Assembly: GCA_937899395.1 (NCBI GenBank)
Contig: CALBPU010000174.1
Location: 1-36,977, forward strand
Reading direction: 5' to 3'
Origin: an uncultured Fretibacterium sp.
GTDB lineage: Bacteria > Synergistota > Synergistia > Synergistales > Aminobacteriaceae
DNA: 36,977 nt
Part shown: positions 8,753-15,908 of the stretch, one piece after another
Position numbering within the stretch: the first letter of the stretch is position 1
Layout of the letters: each line of letters starts with the position of its first letter
Program-made: the position numbers and the translations under genes
Notes under the pieces: generated by a model
Database searches by the model: none
Told to the model about the DNA's origin: nothing
Seen by the model: only the letters and a program-made list of their open reading frames with translations

Positions 8753-8837
8753 GGAGAGTTGGCCGAGTGGTCGATGGCGGCGGTCTTGAAAACCGTTAGG
8801 GCGTAAGCTCTCGGGGGTTCGAACCCTCCACTCTCCG
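8753..8837 (+). tRNA. tRNA-Ser (anticodon UGA)
   Basis: The acceptor stem GGAGAGT (8753-8759) pairs with ACTCTCC (8830-8836), with discriminator G at 8837. The anticodon loop CTTGAAA places TGA at 8787-8789, reading UCA. A long variable arm, as expected for a class II tRNA-Ser, lies between the anticodon stem and the T arm (GGTTCGAACC). CCA is not encoded; a run of eight T follows directly, so the end is matured by CCA addition. Confidence 0.96.
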
Positions 8838-8853
8838 TTTTTTTTGTATATAA

Positions 8854-8926
8854 GGGGCTGTAGCGCAGTTGGGAGCGCGCGACATTCGCATTGTCGAGGC
8901 CGGGAGTTCGAATCTCCTCAGCTCCA
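8854..8926 (+). tRNA. tRNA-Ala (anticodon CGC)
   Basis: The acceptor strand GGGGCTG (8854-8860) pairs with CAGCTCC (8919-8925). The third pair is G-U, the identity element for alanyl-tRNA synthetase, and the discriminator is A. The anticodon stem is 8880-8884/8892-8896 with CGC at 8887-8889, reading GCG. CCA is not encoded, and a short T-run follows. It is co-transcribed with tRNA-Ser, 16 nt upstream. Confidence 0.96.
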
Positions 8927-8932
8927 TTTTTT

Positions 8933-9142
8933 CCTTGTAAATCTTAAAAAATTTCCGTAAAATAAAATTAATAAACCCAGATAAAGACCAAGATTTTTTT
9001 ACATTTTTGTAAAATTCTTTAACTCCACAGCAACGAACAATCCCTTAGTCTTATGACGGCTAACGGATTTAGAGCAATGGCAAGTAGCCCAATAGAAATT
9101 GAAAATTCACTTTTGAAGAAATTTTCGAAGTGAGTTTTTTAA
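8933..9142 (+). other. Gene-free stretch, possible small transcribed RNA ending at a terminator
   Basis: Together with the flagellin leader this gene-free region is about 300 nt. It holds an A/T-rich part with a TTTTACA/TGTAAAA inverted repeat near 8997-9014. This is followed by a less AT-biased segment (about 9022-9095) in which GGCTA (9058-9062) can pair with TAGCC (9085-9089), and then a terminator at 9104-9140. A terminator this far from tRNA-Ala suggests something between them is transcribed. I recognise no RNA family. Confidence 0.3.
9104..9140 (+). terminator. Rho-independent terminator upstream of flagellin
   Basis: A 9-bp stem with one G-U pair, 9104-9112 with 9128-9136, is followed by T-rich sequence to 9140. 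It lies upstream of the flagellin promoter and so insulates flagellin from the tRNA transcript or closes a small RNA. Confidence 0.65.
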
Positions 9143-9150
9143 TTCATTCG

Positions 9151-9178
9151 TAAAAATTTCCAATGTTTTAACCGAAAA
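9151..9178 (+). promoter_or_regulatory. Sigma-28 (FliA/SigD)-like flagellin promoter
   Basis: TAAA at 9151-9154 is followed, after 16 nt, by ACCGAAAA at 9171-9178. The flagellar sigma factor consensus is TAAA, about 15 nt, GCCGATAA. Six of eight -10 bases match. The predicted start near 9186 gives a leader of about 40 nt containing AGGAGG (9208-9213). Confidence 0.6.
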
Positions 9179-9227
9179 TGAAAGAGGATTATTATAAATT
9201 TTTTAGCAGGAGGCAAAATTTTTTATC

Positions 9228-11750
9228 ATGATGATAGGCAGCAACAACTTAATTAACATGGCATATAACAACCTCTCAGCCACTAACAATGCCATTGAAA
9301 AAACTGCTCGTGCTCTTTCAACAGGTCAAAGAGTCGCTTCTGCCGCAGATGATGCCGCAAACTTTGGAATCCTTCAAGGTATGTCTGCGCAAATTGCCGG
9401 AGTTGACAGGGCTATCAGAAATTCTCAAGACGGGATTTCAATGTTACAGACTGCTGAAGGGGCAATGAATCAAATTAATTCTATGCTTCAAAGAATGCGT
9501 GAACTTGCTGTTCAATCTGCGAACGATTCTTTAACATCTCAAGATCGAAGTTATATTCAAGCCGAAATTAACGAACTTCGACAAAGTATTGATGATGTCG
9601 CAAGCGGTACAACGTTTAACCAGAAAAGACTCTTAGACGGAAGTTCAACTGCGATATGGTCATCAGATGACGCAAACACGAAATTAAAAACTACAGGAGC
9701 TATAACTTTAATAGACAGTTTCGGGCAAAAAAAACAGACTGAAGGTAATTATAGAATTGAAGTTAAAGCTAACGCAGGTAAAGGACAAGTTCAAAAAAGC
9801 GCAATTTTTACAATCCCTAAACCTGAAAAAACAGGCGGAGATTCTGATTCTGATTACACCGAAGAAATAAATATTAATGACGGCATTAATATTAAAGGAG
9901 CAAATTACGGAAACGGTTGGAAACTTGAAAACGGTGTTTTGCAAATCACTGCCGACGGAAATTACAGCATTGTCGGAAATGGAACTGCAACTTCAAATAG
10001 AGTTGTAATTAGTGAAGGTATTAACGCTCAAGTCAGATTAACAGATGTCAATATTTCAACTAGTACAGGTTCAGCATTTGAAATTTACGGTGCTAACGTC
10101 TCAATGTTTCTCAAGGGTGATAACTCTTTAAGTTCAAGTGCAAGCCATAGAGCAGGGCTTGAAGTTCAAGATTCTCTCACGGGTCATTCCGGCTCAATCG
10201 TAATTAACAGTTCTGAAGGAGACGGTTCTGAAGAGGGAACTTTAACTGCTGAAAGTTTAACTTGCGGTGCAGGTATCGGAGGAGCTTGCCAGTATGGAGT
10301 AACTAAAACTTCGGTAGGGGAAATTACAATTAACGGCGGTACGATAAATGCAAGAGCTTCATCAGGAGCAGGAATTGGGAGCGGCCCGTCTTATGGTGCG
10401 TCAGCTGCTGAATCTCACGTAAAAATTACGATTAACGGCGGAAATATAACTGCAACTTCAACAGGATCAGGAGCAGGAATTGGAAGCGGCGGTAACGCTA
10501 AAAAGAATGATACTAATATTGACTTCATAACAATTAACGGCGGCACAATTACTGCAACAGGTTCAGGAGGAGCTGCGGCAATAGGCGGAGGGACTTATTC
10601 GGACGGCGGCAAAATTACAATCAGCAATTCCGCAGAACTGACGTTACAAGGTTGGATTGATACCGATAACGGAGCTACTCAACCTATAGGACGAGGACAA
10701 AACGGAACTTATTCAAGCGATTCCGTATCATTCTCTACAAATGTAGACGTTATAACCCTTGAAGACATTCCTGAATTTTATAATTCAAGCGGAGTTTTCA
10801 TGCTCTCTGAACCTCAAACAATCACTATAACTCAAGGCAACGGAAAAACTGCTGAAGTTAAACTTTATTCGCAGGATACTATTGAAGATGTTCGCAAAAA
10901 ATTAAACAATGCAATTTCTTCTGAGCTTGGTCAAGGAGTTTATACTGATAATGTTGACGGTTTTGTGAGTTTTGTTTATGAAGGGAATGAAACTGAAAAC
11001 GGCTTTGAATCTGTCGCAGGAACTTTTGTAATTCGTTCGGCTGTTGCAGGTTCAGCAGGAAAATTATCCTTCACTTCAGATAATCAAGATTTAATTAACG
11101 CTCTCGGACTTAATACTATTCAAGAAGCTGAAGATAATGTTTTCTCCGTATCAATTTTTGACGCTCACACGGGAAAAGCCATTGCTCAAAATATTTCGGG
11201 AGACAGAAATTCGATTACGGGAATTTTAAGCCCTAATATGACCATTGAATTTGATTCTATGGCAAATGTTAAAGCTCATTGGGACGAAAAATCAAGAGGC
11301 TATATTCTCTCAAGCGAAGCTCAAGCATATAACACAATTCTTCATATTCATGACCGTAGCACCTCGTTTCAAATCGGGCAAAATTTAGGCGAGGACATTT
11401 ACATTAATATCGGAGACATGAGGGCGAGTGCGCTTGGGTTAAATGAAATTGACGTTTCAACAAGGGCAAAAGCTTCAAAATCGATTGCATTGCTTGATAC
11501 GGCAATTCATAAAGTTAATTCACAGCGTTCAAAAGTCGGAGCATACATGAACGAACTTGAATATAACGCCAACAGCCTCACTGAAACGAGCTTACATTTG
11601 CAGGAATCTGAAAGCAGATTGAAAGATGCTGATATGGCATTGGAATATATGGAATTCATAAAGCTTCAAATTCTCAACAGCACAGGCAACGCAACATTAA
11701 CTCAAGCAAACCAAAATTCACAGAACTTAATGAAAATTATGGGAGTATAG
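9228..11750 (+). CDS. Flagellin with large beta-helix-like central insert
   Basis: This is the filament subunit, exported through the flagellar type III system. The N-terminal D0/D1 region (about 1-140) is canonical, including LQRMRELAVQSAN at 87-99, the segment that corresponds to the TLR5-recognised region of enteric flagellins. The C-terminal D1/D0 region (about 740-840) ends in LMKIMGV. The roughly 600 residues between them are unusual. Residues about 245-470 consist of strand-turn repeats with three ITINGG...GAGIGSG-like units (near 366, 399 and 434), resembling the right-handed beta-helix or carbohydrate-binding repeats of gut surface proteins. Residues about 530-700 are D2/D3-like. The total of 840 residues compares with 280-500 for most flagellins. 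There are two tandem ATGs (9228, 9231); AGGAGG lies about 14 nt upstream of the first. A sigma-28-like promoter precedes it. Confidence 0.93.
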   Translation: MMIGSNNLINMAYNNLSATNNAIEKTARALSTGQRVASAADDAANFGILQGMSAQIAGVDRAIRNSQDGISMLQTAEGAMNQINSMLQRMRELAVQSANDSLTSQDRSYIQAEINELRQSIDDVASGTTFNQKRLLDGSSTAIWSSDDANTKLKTTGAITLIDSFGQKKQTEGNYRIEVKANAGKGQVQKSAIFTIPKPEKTGGDSDSDYTEEININDGINIKGANYGNGWKLENGVLQITADGNYSIVGNGTATSNRVVISEGINAQVRLTDVNISTSTGSAFEIYGANVSMFLKGDNSLSSSASHRAGLEVQDSLTGHSGSIVINSSEGDGSEEGTLTAESLTCGAGIGGACQYGVTKTSVGEITINGGTINARASSGAGIGSGPSYGASAAESHVKITINGGNITATSTGSGAGIGSGGNAKKNDTNIDFITINGGTITATGSGGAAAIGGGTYSDGGKITISNSAELTLQGWIDTDNGATQPIGRGQNGTYSSDSVSFSTNVDVITLEDIPEFYNSSGVFMLSEPQTITITQGNGKTAEVKLYSQDTIEDVRKKLNNAISSELGQGVYTDNVDGFVSFVYEGNETENGFESVAGTFVIRSAVAGSAGKLSFTSDNQDLINALGLNTIQEAEDNVFSVSIFDAHTGKAIAQNISGDRNSITGILSPNMTIEFDSMANVKAHWDEKSRGYILSSEAQAYNTILHIHDRSTSFQIGQNLGEDIYINIGDMRASALGLNEIDVSTRAKASKSIALLDTAIHKVNSQRSKVGAYMNELEYNANSLTETSLHLQESESRLKDADMALEYMEFIKLQILNSTGNATLTQANQNSQNLMKIMGV
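10320..10610 (+). repeat. Three in-frame repeats within flagellin (ITINGG...GAGIGSG type)
   Basis: Three degenerate coding repeats of about 35 residues each carry the pattern ITINGG, then N-x-T/A-A-rich strand, then GAGIGSG or AAIGGG. The nucleotide copies have diverged, so this is a protein-level repeat of a beta-helix coil rather than a recent duplication. Confidence 0.7.
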
Positions 11751-11755
11751 GAGCG

Positions 11756-11884
11756 CCCCTCCGTCTCACTTTGTGAGCCAACTCCCCAGCAAGCTGGGCT
11801 TTTCATTGCACTTAACAGGGACGGCAAGATTTTCGCTCTTGTCTCCCCTGCGAAGGGGAGATGTCAGTGAAACTGACAGAGGGG
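11756..11884. repeat. Composite inverted-repeat element between flagellin and hemB
   Basis: The left half (11756-11799) starts CCCCTCCGTC, contains the hairpin TCACTTTGTGA and ends in a CCCAG/CTGGG hairpin. The right half (11843-11884), read in reverse complement, starts CCCCTCTGTC, contains an AGTTTCACT hairpin and ends in CTCCCCTTCGCAGGGGAG. The two halves therefore form a mirrored pair of two-hairpin units. Dispersed elements of this general kind occur in the intergenic regions of many gut bacteria. It is more GC-rich than its surroundings. Confidence 0.6.
11785..11803 (+). terminator. Probable flagellin terminator within the repeat element
   Basis: The hairpin CCCAG-CAAG-CTGGG (about 11785-11798) is followed by CTTTT. 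It lies 35 nt after the flagellin stop, inside the left half of the inverted-repeat element. Confidence 0.5.
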
Positions 11885-11891
11885 TTATCAC

Positions 11892-12866
11892 TTATAATTC
11901 TCCGTTCAAAATCCATTCGGCCAATTCAAGAGCGTAATACGAAATTATTATGTCAGCTCCTGCACGTGCCATTGATATTGCAGCTTCTGACGCAATATTT
12001 TTTTCGTTCAACCAACCTTGAGCAGACGCAGCTTTTATCATTGCATACTCACCGCTAACTGAATAGGACGCTACAGGAACATTAACTTTCTCTTTTACTG
12101 TTTTGAGAACGTCAAGATATGCCAAGCCCGGTTTAACGATAATCATGTCAGAACCTTCTTCTATATCCAATAATGCCTCTTTAATTGCTTCACGAACATT
12201 TCGAGGATTCATTTGATAAGTTTTTCGATCACCGAATGCGGGGGCTGAACCTGCTGCTTCTCGAAATGGCCCGTAAAACGCAGAAGCATATTTCACAGCA
12301 TACGAAAAAATTAAAGTGTCCTGTAAATTTTTGTCATCAAGAGCTTCTCGTATTGCTGCCGTATGTCCGTCCATCATGTCCGAAGGTGCGACAATATCCG
12401 CTCCTGCTTCAGCCTGAGACACTGCAACTTTTGCTAAAATTTCAAGCGTCGAATCATTATCAATTTTCCCACCCTTAATCATTCCGCAATGTCCGTGCGA
12501 TGTATATTCACATAAACATACGTCCCCGATTAAAGTTAATTCGGGAAATTCGCGTTTTGAAATTTTTATTGCCTGTTGAATAACTCCGTCATATTTCCAT
12601 GCTGATGTCCCGGTGTCATCTTTATGTTCAGGTATTCCGAATAACAAAACTCCTCCGATTTTATTTTTCACAGCACGTTCGAGAATTTTGGGCAGTCTGT
12701 CGGGGCTGTAACGTTTTTGTCCGGGCATGGCCGGAATATCCTCGACAATATTTTTTCCCTCACGAACAAATACGGGATATACAAACATCGAAGGCGATAA
12801 TCTCGTCTCACTAGTTAAATTTCTGATTGCTTGAGTTACTCTTAAACGCCTTGGTCTAATTATCAA
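11892..12866 (-). CDS. hemB: Delta-aminolevulinic acid dehydratase (porphobilinogen synthase)
   Basis: This 324-residue enzyme condenses two 5-aminolevulinate molecules to porphobilinogen in tetrapyrrole synthesis. The zinc-binding cysteines are present at 117, 119 and 127 (DVCLCEYTSHGHC). The two active-site lysines are K192 (in FSYAVKYASAFYGPFR) and K245 (in VKPGLAYLD). The length is normal. The start codon is TTG, overlapping the TGA stop of the epimerase gene as TTGA. A start there is supported by the early IIRPRRLR motif, which sits close to the N-terminus in this family. No other heme or cobalamin genes are in the window. It is the last gene of a greA-epimerase-hemB transcript and converges with flagellin. 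Confidence 0.96.
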   Translation of the reverse strand: MIIRPRRLRVTQAIRNLTSETRLSPSMFVYPVFVREGKNIVEDIPAMPGQKRYSPDRLPKILERAVKNKIGGVLLFGIPEHKDDTGTSAWKYDGVIQQAIKISKREFPELTLIGDVCLCEYTSHGHCGMIKGGKIDNDSTLEILAKVAVSQAEAGADIVAPSDMMDGHTAAIREALDDKNLQDTLIFSYAVKYASAFYGPFREAAGSAPAFGDRKTYQMNPRNVREAIKEALLDIEEGSDMIIVKPGLAYLDVLKTVKEKVNVPVASYSVSGEYAMIKAASAQGWLNEKNIASEAAISMARAGADIIISYYALELAEWILNGEL

Positions 12867-13861
12867 TTTTTCATTATCTCCAATCCTTGAGAAAGATATA
12901 CAACAGGCTCAAACTTCAAAATTTTTTTCGCAAGTTCTATTGAAGCTGAAGAATGCAAAATATCTCCCTCACGTGGTGCCTCATGTAAAAATTTCATCTC
13001 TTCATCAGGTGCAAAGACCGAATAAATTTTTTCCATGAGTTCGTTAAGGCTTGTTTCAACTCCGCAGCCGATATTGAAAATTTTTCCAGAAGCTTTAGGA
13101 GTTAATGCCGCAAGAATATTTGCTAGAACAACATTTTGCACCGCACAAAAATCTCTTGTTGCTGTTCCGTCTCCATATATTACAGGAATTTTTTGTGATT
13201 TAATTGCGCTTATCCACTTTGGAATTACTGCTGCATATGCCCCGTTAGGATCCTGACGTTTTCCGAAAACGTTAAAGTATCTCAAGCCTACGCATTCAAG
13301 TCCGTAAACCCTCGTGAAAAATTCTGCCCAAATTTCATTAATATATTTTGTTGTAGCATAAGGTGATAAAGATTTACCGATGTCATTTTCAACTTTAGGC
13401 ATTGTATCACCGTCTCCGTATACTGCGCTTGATGAAGCATAAACAACTCGCTTAATATTATTCTCACGTGAAGCCTGCAAAATATTCATAAAACCTGATG
13501 AATTTACGTTGTCATAGGCTACAGGGTTCTTTAACGATGCAGGTACGCTTGCCAATGCAGCATGATGAAGGACATAATCAACCCCTTTAACAGCTTCACG
13601 GCAAATATTAATATCAGTTATCGAACCTTCAATAAACGCAAATTTTTGTTCGTTTTCACCGCCTGAAGATTTCAAAGCCATATCAATATTTTCAATATGC
13701 CCTGTACTGAGATCATCAAGTCCGGTAACTTCCTGACCTAAAGATAAAAGAGCCTCTGTTAAATGTGAACCTATAAAACCTGCCGCGCCTGTTACGAGCC
13801 AACGTTTTTCAGGAGGTATTTTATCTTTTACGGAACTTAAAATTTTCGGATAATCTGTCAT
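12863..13861 (-). CDS. NAD-dependent sugar epimerase, UDP-N-acetylglucosamine 4-epimerase (WbpP) type
   Basis: This 332-residue extended short-chain dehydrogenase has the NAD-binding GAAGFIG (25-31), the catalytic serines at 144-145 and YATTK (Tyr168, Lys172). The stretch LRYFNVFGKRQDPNGAYAAV (193-212) and the preceding PPEKRWLVTG opening match WbpP/TviC-like UDP-GlcNAc/UDP-GalNAc 4-epimerases better than GalE. The small residue in place of a bulky one in the sugar pocket cannot be judged without alignment. The enzyme would supply UDP-GalNAc or a related sugar for surface polysaccharide. It begins at the greA stop (TAATG, 1-nt overlap) and its stop overlaps the hemB start. Confidence 0.85.
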   Translation of the reverse strand: MTDYPKILSSVKDKIPPEKRWLVTGAAGFIGSHLTEALLSLGQEVTGLDDLSTGHIENIDMALKSSGGENEQKFAFIEGSITDINICREAVKGVDYVLHHAALASVPASLKNPVAYDNVNSSGFMNILQASRENNIKRVVYASSSAVYGDGDTMPKVENDIGKSLSPYATTKYINEIWAEFFTRVYGLECVGLRYFNVFGKRQDPNGAYAAVIPKWISAIKSQKIPVIYGDGTATRDFCAVQNVVLANILAALTPKASGKIFNIGCGVETSLNELMEKIYSVFAPDEEMKFLHEAPREGDILHSSASIELAKKILKFEPVVYLSQGLEIMKN

Positions 13862-14364
13862 TATTTCGTTATCCTTAAAATTTTTAACTTTCGTGTGCCT
13901 CTCGGAATTTTAACTAAAACTTCATCGCCTACAACATGGCCGCTTATGGCTTGACCTACAGGGCTTCTCTGTGAAATTCTTTGAATCCCTCCTGCCGAAA
14001 ATGCTGCACCTGATAATTCTTCCGAGCCTACTAAATCATAAGTATAGGTTTTTCCTTTAATATCTAAATCTTCGAGAGTAATCCTAAGTCCTACACCTAC
14101 TTTTGTAGTGTCGAGTTTATCCTCATCAATAACCGTAACTTTTCCGAGCGTTGTTTCAAGGTCTAAAATTCTATCCTCAAGTTTTGCCTGTTCCTCTTTA
14201 GCAGCGGCGTATTCGGCATTTTCACTTAAATCTCCGAATGCTCTGGCCTCTTCAAGTTTTTTCGCTACTTCCTGACGGCCTTGAGTTCTCAAAGTCATAA
14301 GTTCTTCCGTAAGCCTTTCATAACCGCTTCGTGTCATTTCATGAACATCATTTTTTTTTGCCAA
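13861..14364 (-). CDS. greA: Transcription elongation factor GreA
   Basis: This 167-residue protein rescues backtracked RNA polymerase by stimulating transcript cleavage. The N-terminal coiled coil includes the acidic tip segment FGDLSENAEYAAAKEEQ, which carries the catalytic acidic residues. The C-terminal FKBP-like domain ends with SPVGQAISGHVVGDEV. I place the start at TTG 14364 because AAGGTGA lies 6-7 nt upstream and because the N-terminus (AKKNDVHEMTRSGYERL) then has the family length. The ATG at 14379 has no ribosome site, and the longer reading frame back to 14463 runs through the promoter of the divergent gene. Confidence 0.9.
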   Translation of the reverse strand: MAKKNDVHEMTRSGYERLTEELMTLRTQGRQEVAKKLEEARAFGDLSENAEYAAAKEEQAKLEDRILDLETTLGKVTVIDEDKLDTTKVGVGLRITLEDLDIKGKTYTYDLVGSEELSGAAFSAGGIQRISQRSPVGQAISGHVVGDEVLVKIPRGTRKLKILRITK

Positions 14365-14398
14365 AATTTTCACCTTCATAAAAAATTTTTTTTTACTC

Positions 14399-14407
14399 TG
14401 ATAAAAT
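14399..14407 (+). promoter_or_regulatory. Extended -10 of the BI-1 family gene
   Basis: TGaTAAAAT at 14399-14407 has no recognisable -35, as is common for extended -10 promoters. The start would be near 14414, ahead of AAAGGA and the ATG at 14455. Confidence 0.45.
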
Positions 14408-14416
14408 ATTCTAGCA
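14408..14416 (-). promoter_or_regulatory. Extended -10 of greA operon
   Basis: The minus strand reads TGcTAGAAT at 14416-14408, giving a start near 14401 and a leader of about 38 nt to the TTG. The -35 region 16 nt upstream (ATCAAA) is weak. It directly abuts the -10 box of the plus-strand gene. Confidence 0.45.
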
Positions 14417-14454
14417 AAGATTTTTAAGTTTTGATTTTGAAAGGAATGATTTTT

Positions 14455-15174
14455 ATGGCTCAATATGAAAGTTATATGCCTTATTCGTCTTACGGCGTTG
14501 ACAGTCTCGAACAGGTGAATGCGATTTTCCGTAAAGTTTATCAGTATATGGCTATCGGTTTAATTTTGACGGCTTTAACGGCGTGGTTCTCAGCTTCAAG
14601 CCCGGCCATGATAAGAATGTTATTCTCATCTCAAACACCGTTAATAATTTTAGCGATCGCTGAAATAGGACTGGTGATTTATCTCGGAGCAGCCATAAAC
14701 AAATTAGCAGCTTCGACAGCCTTTATGTTATTCGCAATTTACAGCATTTTGAACGGCATGACATGTTCTGTAGTGCTTCTTGTTTATACAGGTGAGAGCG
14801 TTTACAAGGCGTTTTTATCGACGGCAGGAATGTTCGGAGCAATGAGCATCTACGGACTTTATACTAAACGTGATTTAACATCATTCGGAAGTTTCTTGAG
14901 AATGGGTTTGTTCGGTCTCTTAATTGCGATGGTCATAAATTTGTTTATCAGATCATCAATGGTTGAACTATATATCAGCATTTTCGGGATAATAATTTTT
15001 CTGGGTCTCACCGCTTATGATACTGCGAAAATAAAAGCAATGGCAAATGAAGTTGACGGCAGAGATGAAAATATGGTCGGTAGAGTTTCAGTTATAGGAG
15101 CATTGGAATTATATTTAGATTTCATTAATATTTTCCTTTATCTTTTAAGATTATTCGGAAAACGCAGAGATTAA
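14455..15174 (+). CDS. Bax inhibitor-1 / YccA-YbhL family membrane protein
   Basis: This 239-residue protein has seven hydrophobic segments and the conserved C-terminal part of the family: GLTAYDTAKIKAMA (about 192-205) and ALELYLDFINIFLYLLRL near the end. Bacterial BI-1 proteins are inner-membrane proteins linked to calcium leak and to FtsH proteolysis control in E. coli YccA. The role here is unknown. The ATG at 14455 is preferred because AAAGGA (14440-14445) lies 9 nt upstream; a TTG at 14431 would lie before that ribosome site. It diverges from greA. Confidence 0.9.
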   Translation: MAQYESYMPYSSYGVDSLEQVNAIFRKVYQYMAIGLILTALTAWFSASSPAMIRMLFSSQTPLIILAIAEIGLVIYLGAAINKLAASTAFMLFAIYSILNGMTCSVVLLVYTGESVYKAFLSTAGMFGAMSIYGLYTKRDLTSFGSFLRMGLFGLLIAMVINLFIRSSMVELYISIFGIIIFLGLTAYDTAKIKAMANEVDGRDENMVGRVSVIGALELYLDFINIFLYLLRLFGKRRD

Positions 15175-15185
15175 AATTATTAGGC

Positions 15186-15274
15186 TTCATGAAAAATTTT
15201 TCGTGAACGTCAATTAATTTTGATTTTTGGGGAAGCTTGTAAAAATTTTTGCAGGCTTCCCATTTTTATTTTTT
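15186..15274 (+). terminator. Tandem hairpins; terminator after the BI-1 family gene
   Basis: The first is an 11-bp inverted repeat TTCATGAAAAA/TTTTTCGTGAA (15186-15207) without a T-run. The second is a nearly perfect stem (15230-15261; GGGAAGC with GCTTCCC, AAAAATTTTT at the top) followed by ATTTTTATTTTTT to 15274, a strong terminator. Confidence 0.8.
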
Positions 15275-15284
15275 GGGAGACGTA

Positions 15285-15290
15285 TATAAT
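15285..15290 (+). promoter_or_regulatory. Candidate -10 box for the small exported protein
   Basis: A perfect TATAAT lies 23 nt before the ATG at 15313. The -35 region lies in the T-run of the preceding terminator and is poor. Confidence 0.35.
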
Positions 15291-15312
15291 TAATTTTTGA
15301 GGTGAAAATTTT

Positions 15313-15783
15313 ATGACACGTAAAAATTTTTTGTTCGCTTTTTTTTCTGTAATAATTTTTTTCTGCATTATTTTTATAACGCCTTCTTTGACATTAGCGA
15401 AAATTCAAAAATTCGATAAATTTTCCGTCGATGTTCCTTCAGATTGGACGGTTGAACAAAACGACGCTGAATTAATGCTTAAATCTCAAAGCACCGACGC
15501 TTCAGTTTCAATATCGTTAAACAAAACTGACGGTGAAGAATTAAGCGACATAGCTGAAAGGCTTTACCTGAAATTTAACGGCGATGATTTTGAACAGGAT
15601 AACGATGGAGATTATTCTTTTAATTTTACGAATGTTTCAGGAGATGACAGCGTAGCATTAATAACAGGCAATGAAAATTATTATCTTGTATTCTCAATCA
15701 CTGGATTTGATGACGAGAATGCGGAAAATGATTTGCAAAAAATTTTAAGTACACTTGACTGGGACGATATAAAGAATAATTAA
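15313..15783 (+). CDS. Small exported protein of unknown function
   Basis: This 156-residue protein starts with a clear signal peptide: basic MTRKN, a long hydrophobic core, then LTLA, predicted to cleave near residue 29. The mature part is about 127 residues, acidic, with an alternating strand pattern (FDKFSVDVPSDWTVEQ, then ASVSISLNKT, YYLVFSITG) that looks like a small PsbP/Mog1-like sandwich. This fold suggestion rests on pattern only. GAGGTG lies before the ATG. It has its own possible -10 box and sits between the BI-1 gene and the glycogen cluster, with no clear tie to either. Confidence 0.7.
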   Translation: MTRKNFLFAFFSVIIFFCIIFITPSLTLAKIQKFDKFSVDVPSDWTVEQNDAELMLKSQSTDASVSISLNKTDGEELSDIAERLYLKFNGDDFEQDNDGDYSFNFTNVSGDDSVALITGNENYYLVFSITGFDDENAENDLQKILSTLDWDDIKNN

Positions 15784-15806
15784 CAATCGCAAAAAATTTC
15801 GTTTTG

Positions 15807-15815
15807 TGAGATAAT
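15807..15815 (+). promoter_or_regulatory. Candidate extended -10 promoter of the glg cluster
   Basis: TGaGATAAT at 15807-15815 is an extended -10 with five of six box bases. The -35 region (TCGCAA) is weak. The leader to glgP would be about 85 nt and contains a GACCA/TGGTC inverted repeat (15816-15820, 15856-15860). Confidence 0.4.
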
Positions 15816-15908
15816 GACCAGTAATAAGTGAAATCGTTTTAAAATTTCTTGCAGGTGGTCAATTTCGCCCGTCTGCTTTAAAAACCGGAAAGGAGCTTTG
15901 CAAATTAT

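Noticed and set aside
9022..9095. Possible c-di-GMP (GEMM-I) riboswitch ahead of flagellin, from CACAG, GACG and ATGGCA-like segments
   Set aside because: The hairpin with a GNRA-type loop between the CACAG and GACG segments cannot be formed, and the flagellin promoter lies downstream of the terminator. Similarity is only local.
10320..10610. Repeats in the flagellin as a CRISPR or phase-variation tract
   Set aside because: The units are diverged in DNA, in frame, of protein-domain spacing, and lack constant spacers or short-unit slippage tracts.
14364..14463. Longer N-terminus for GreA
   Set aside because: It would span the divergent promoter region and extend GreA beyond its usual length; the TTG at 14364 has AAGGTGA upstream.
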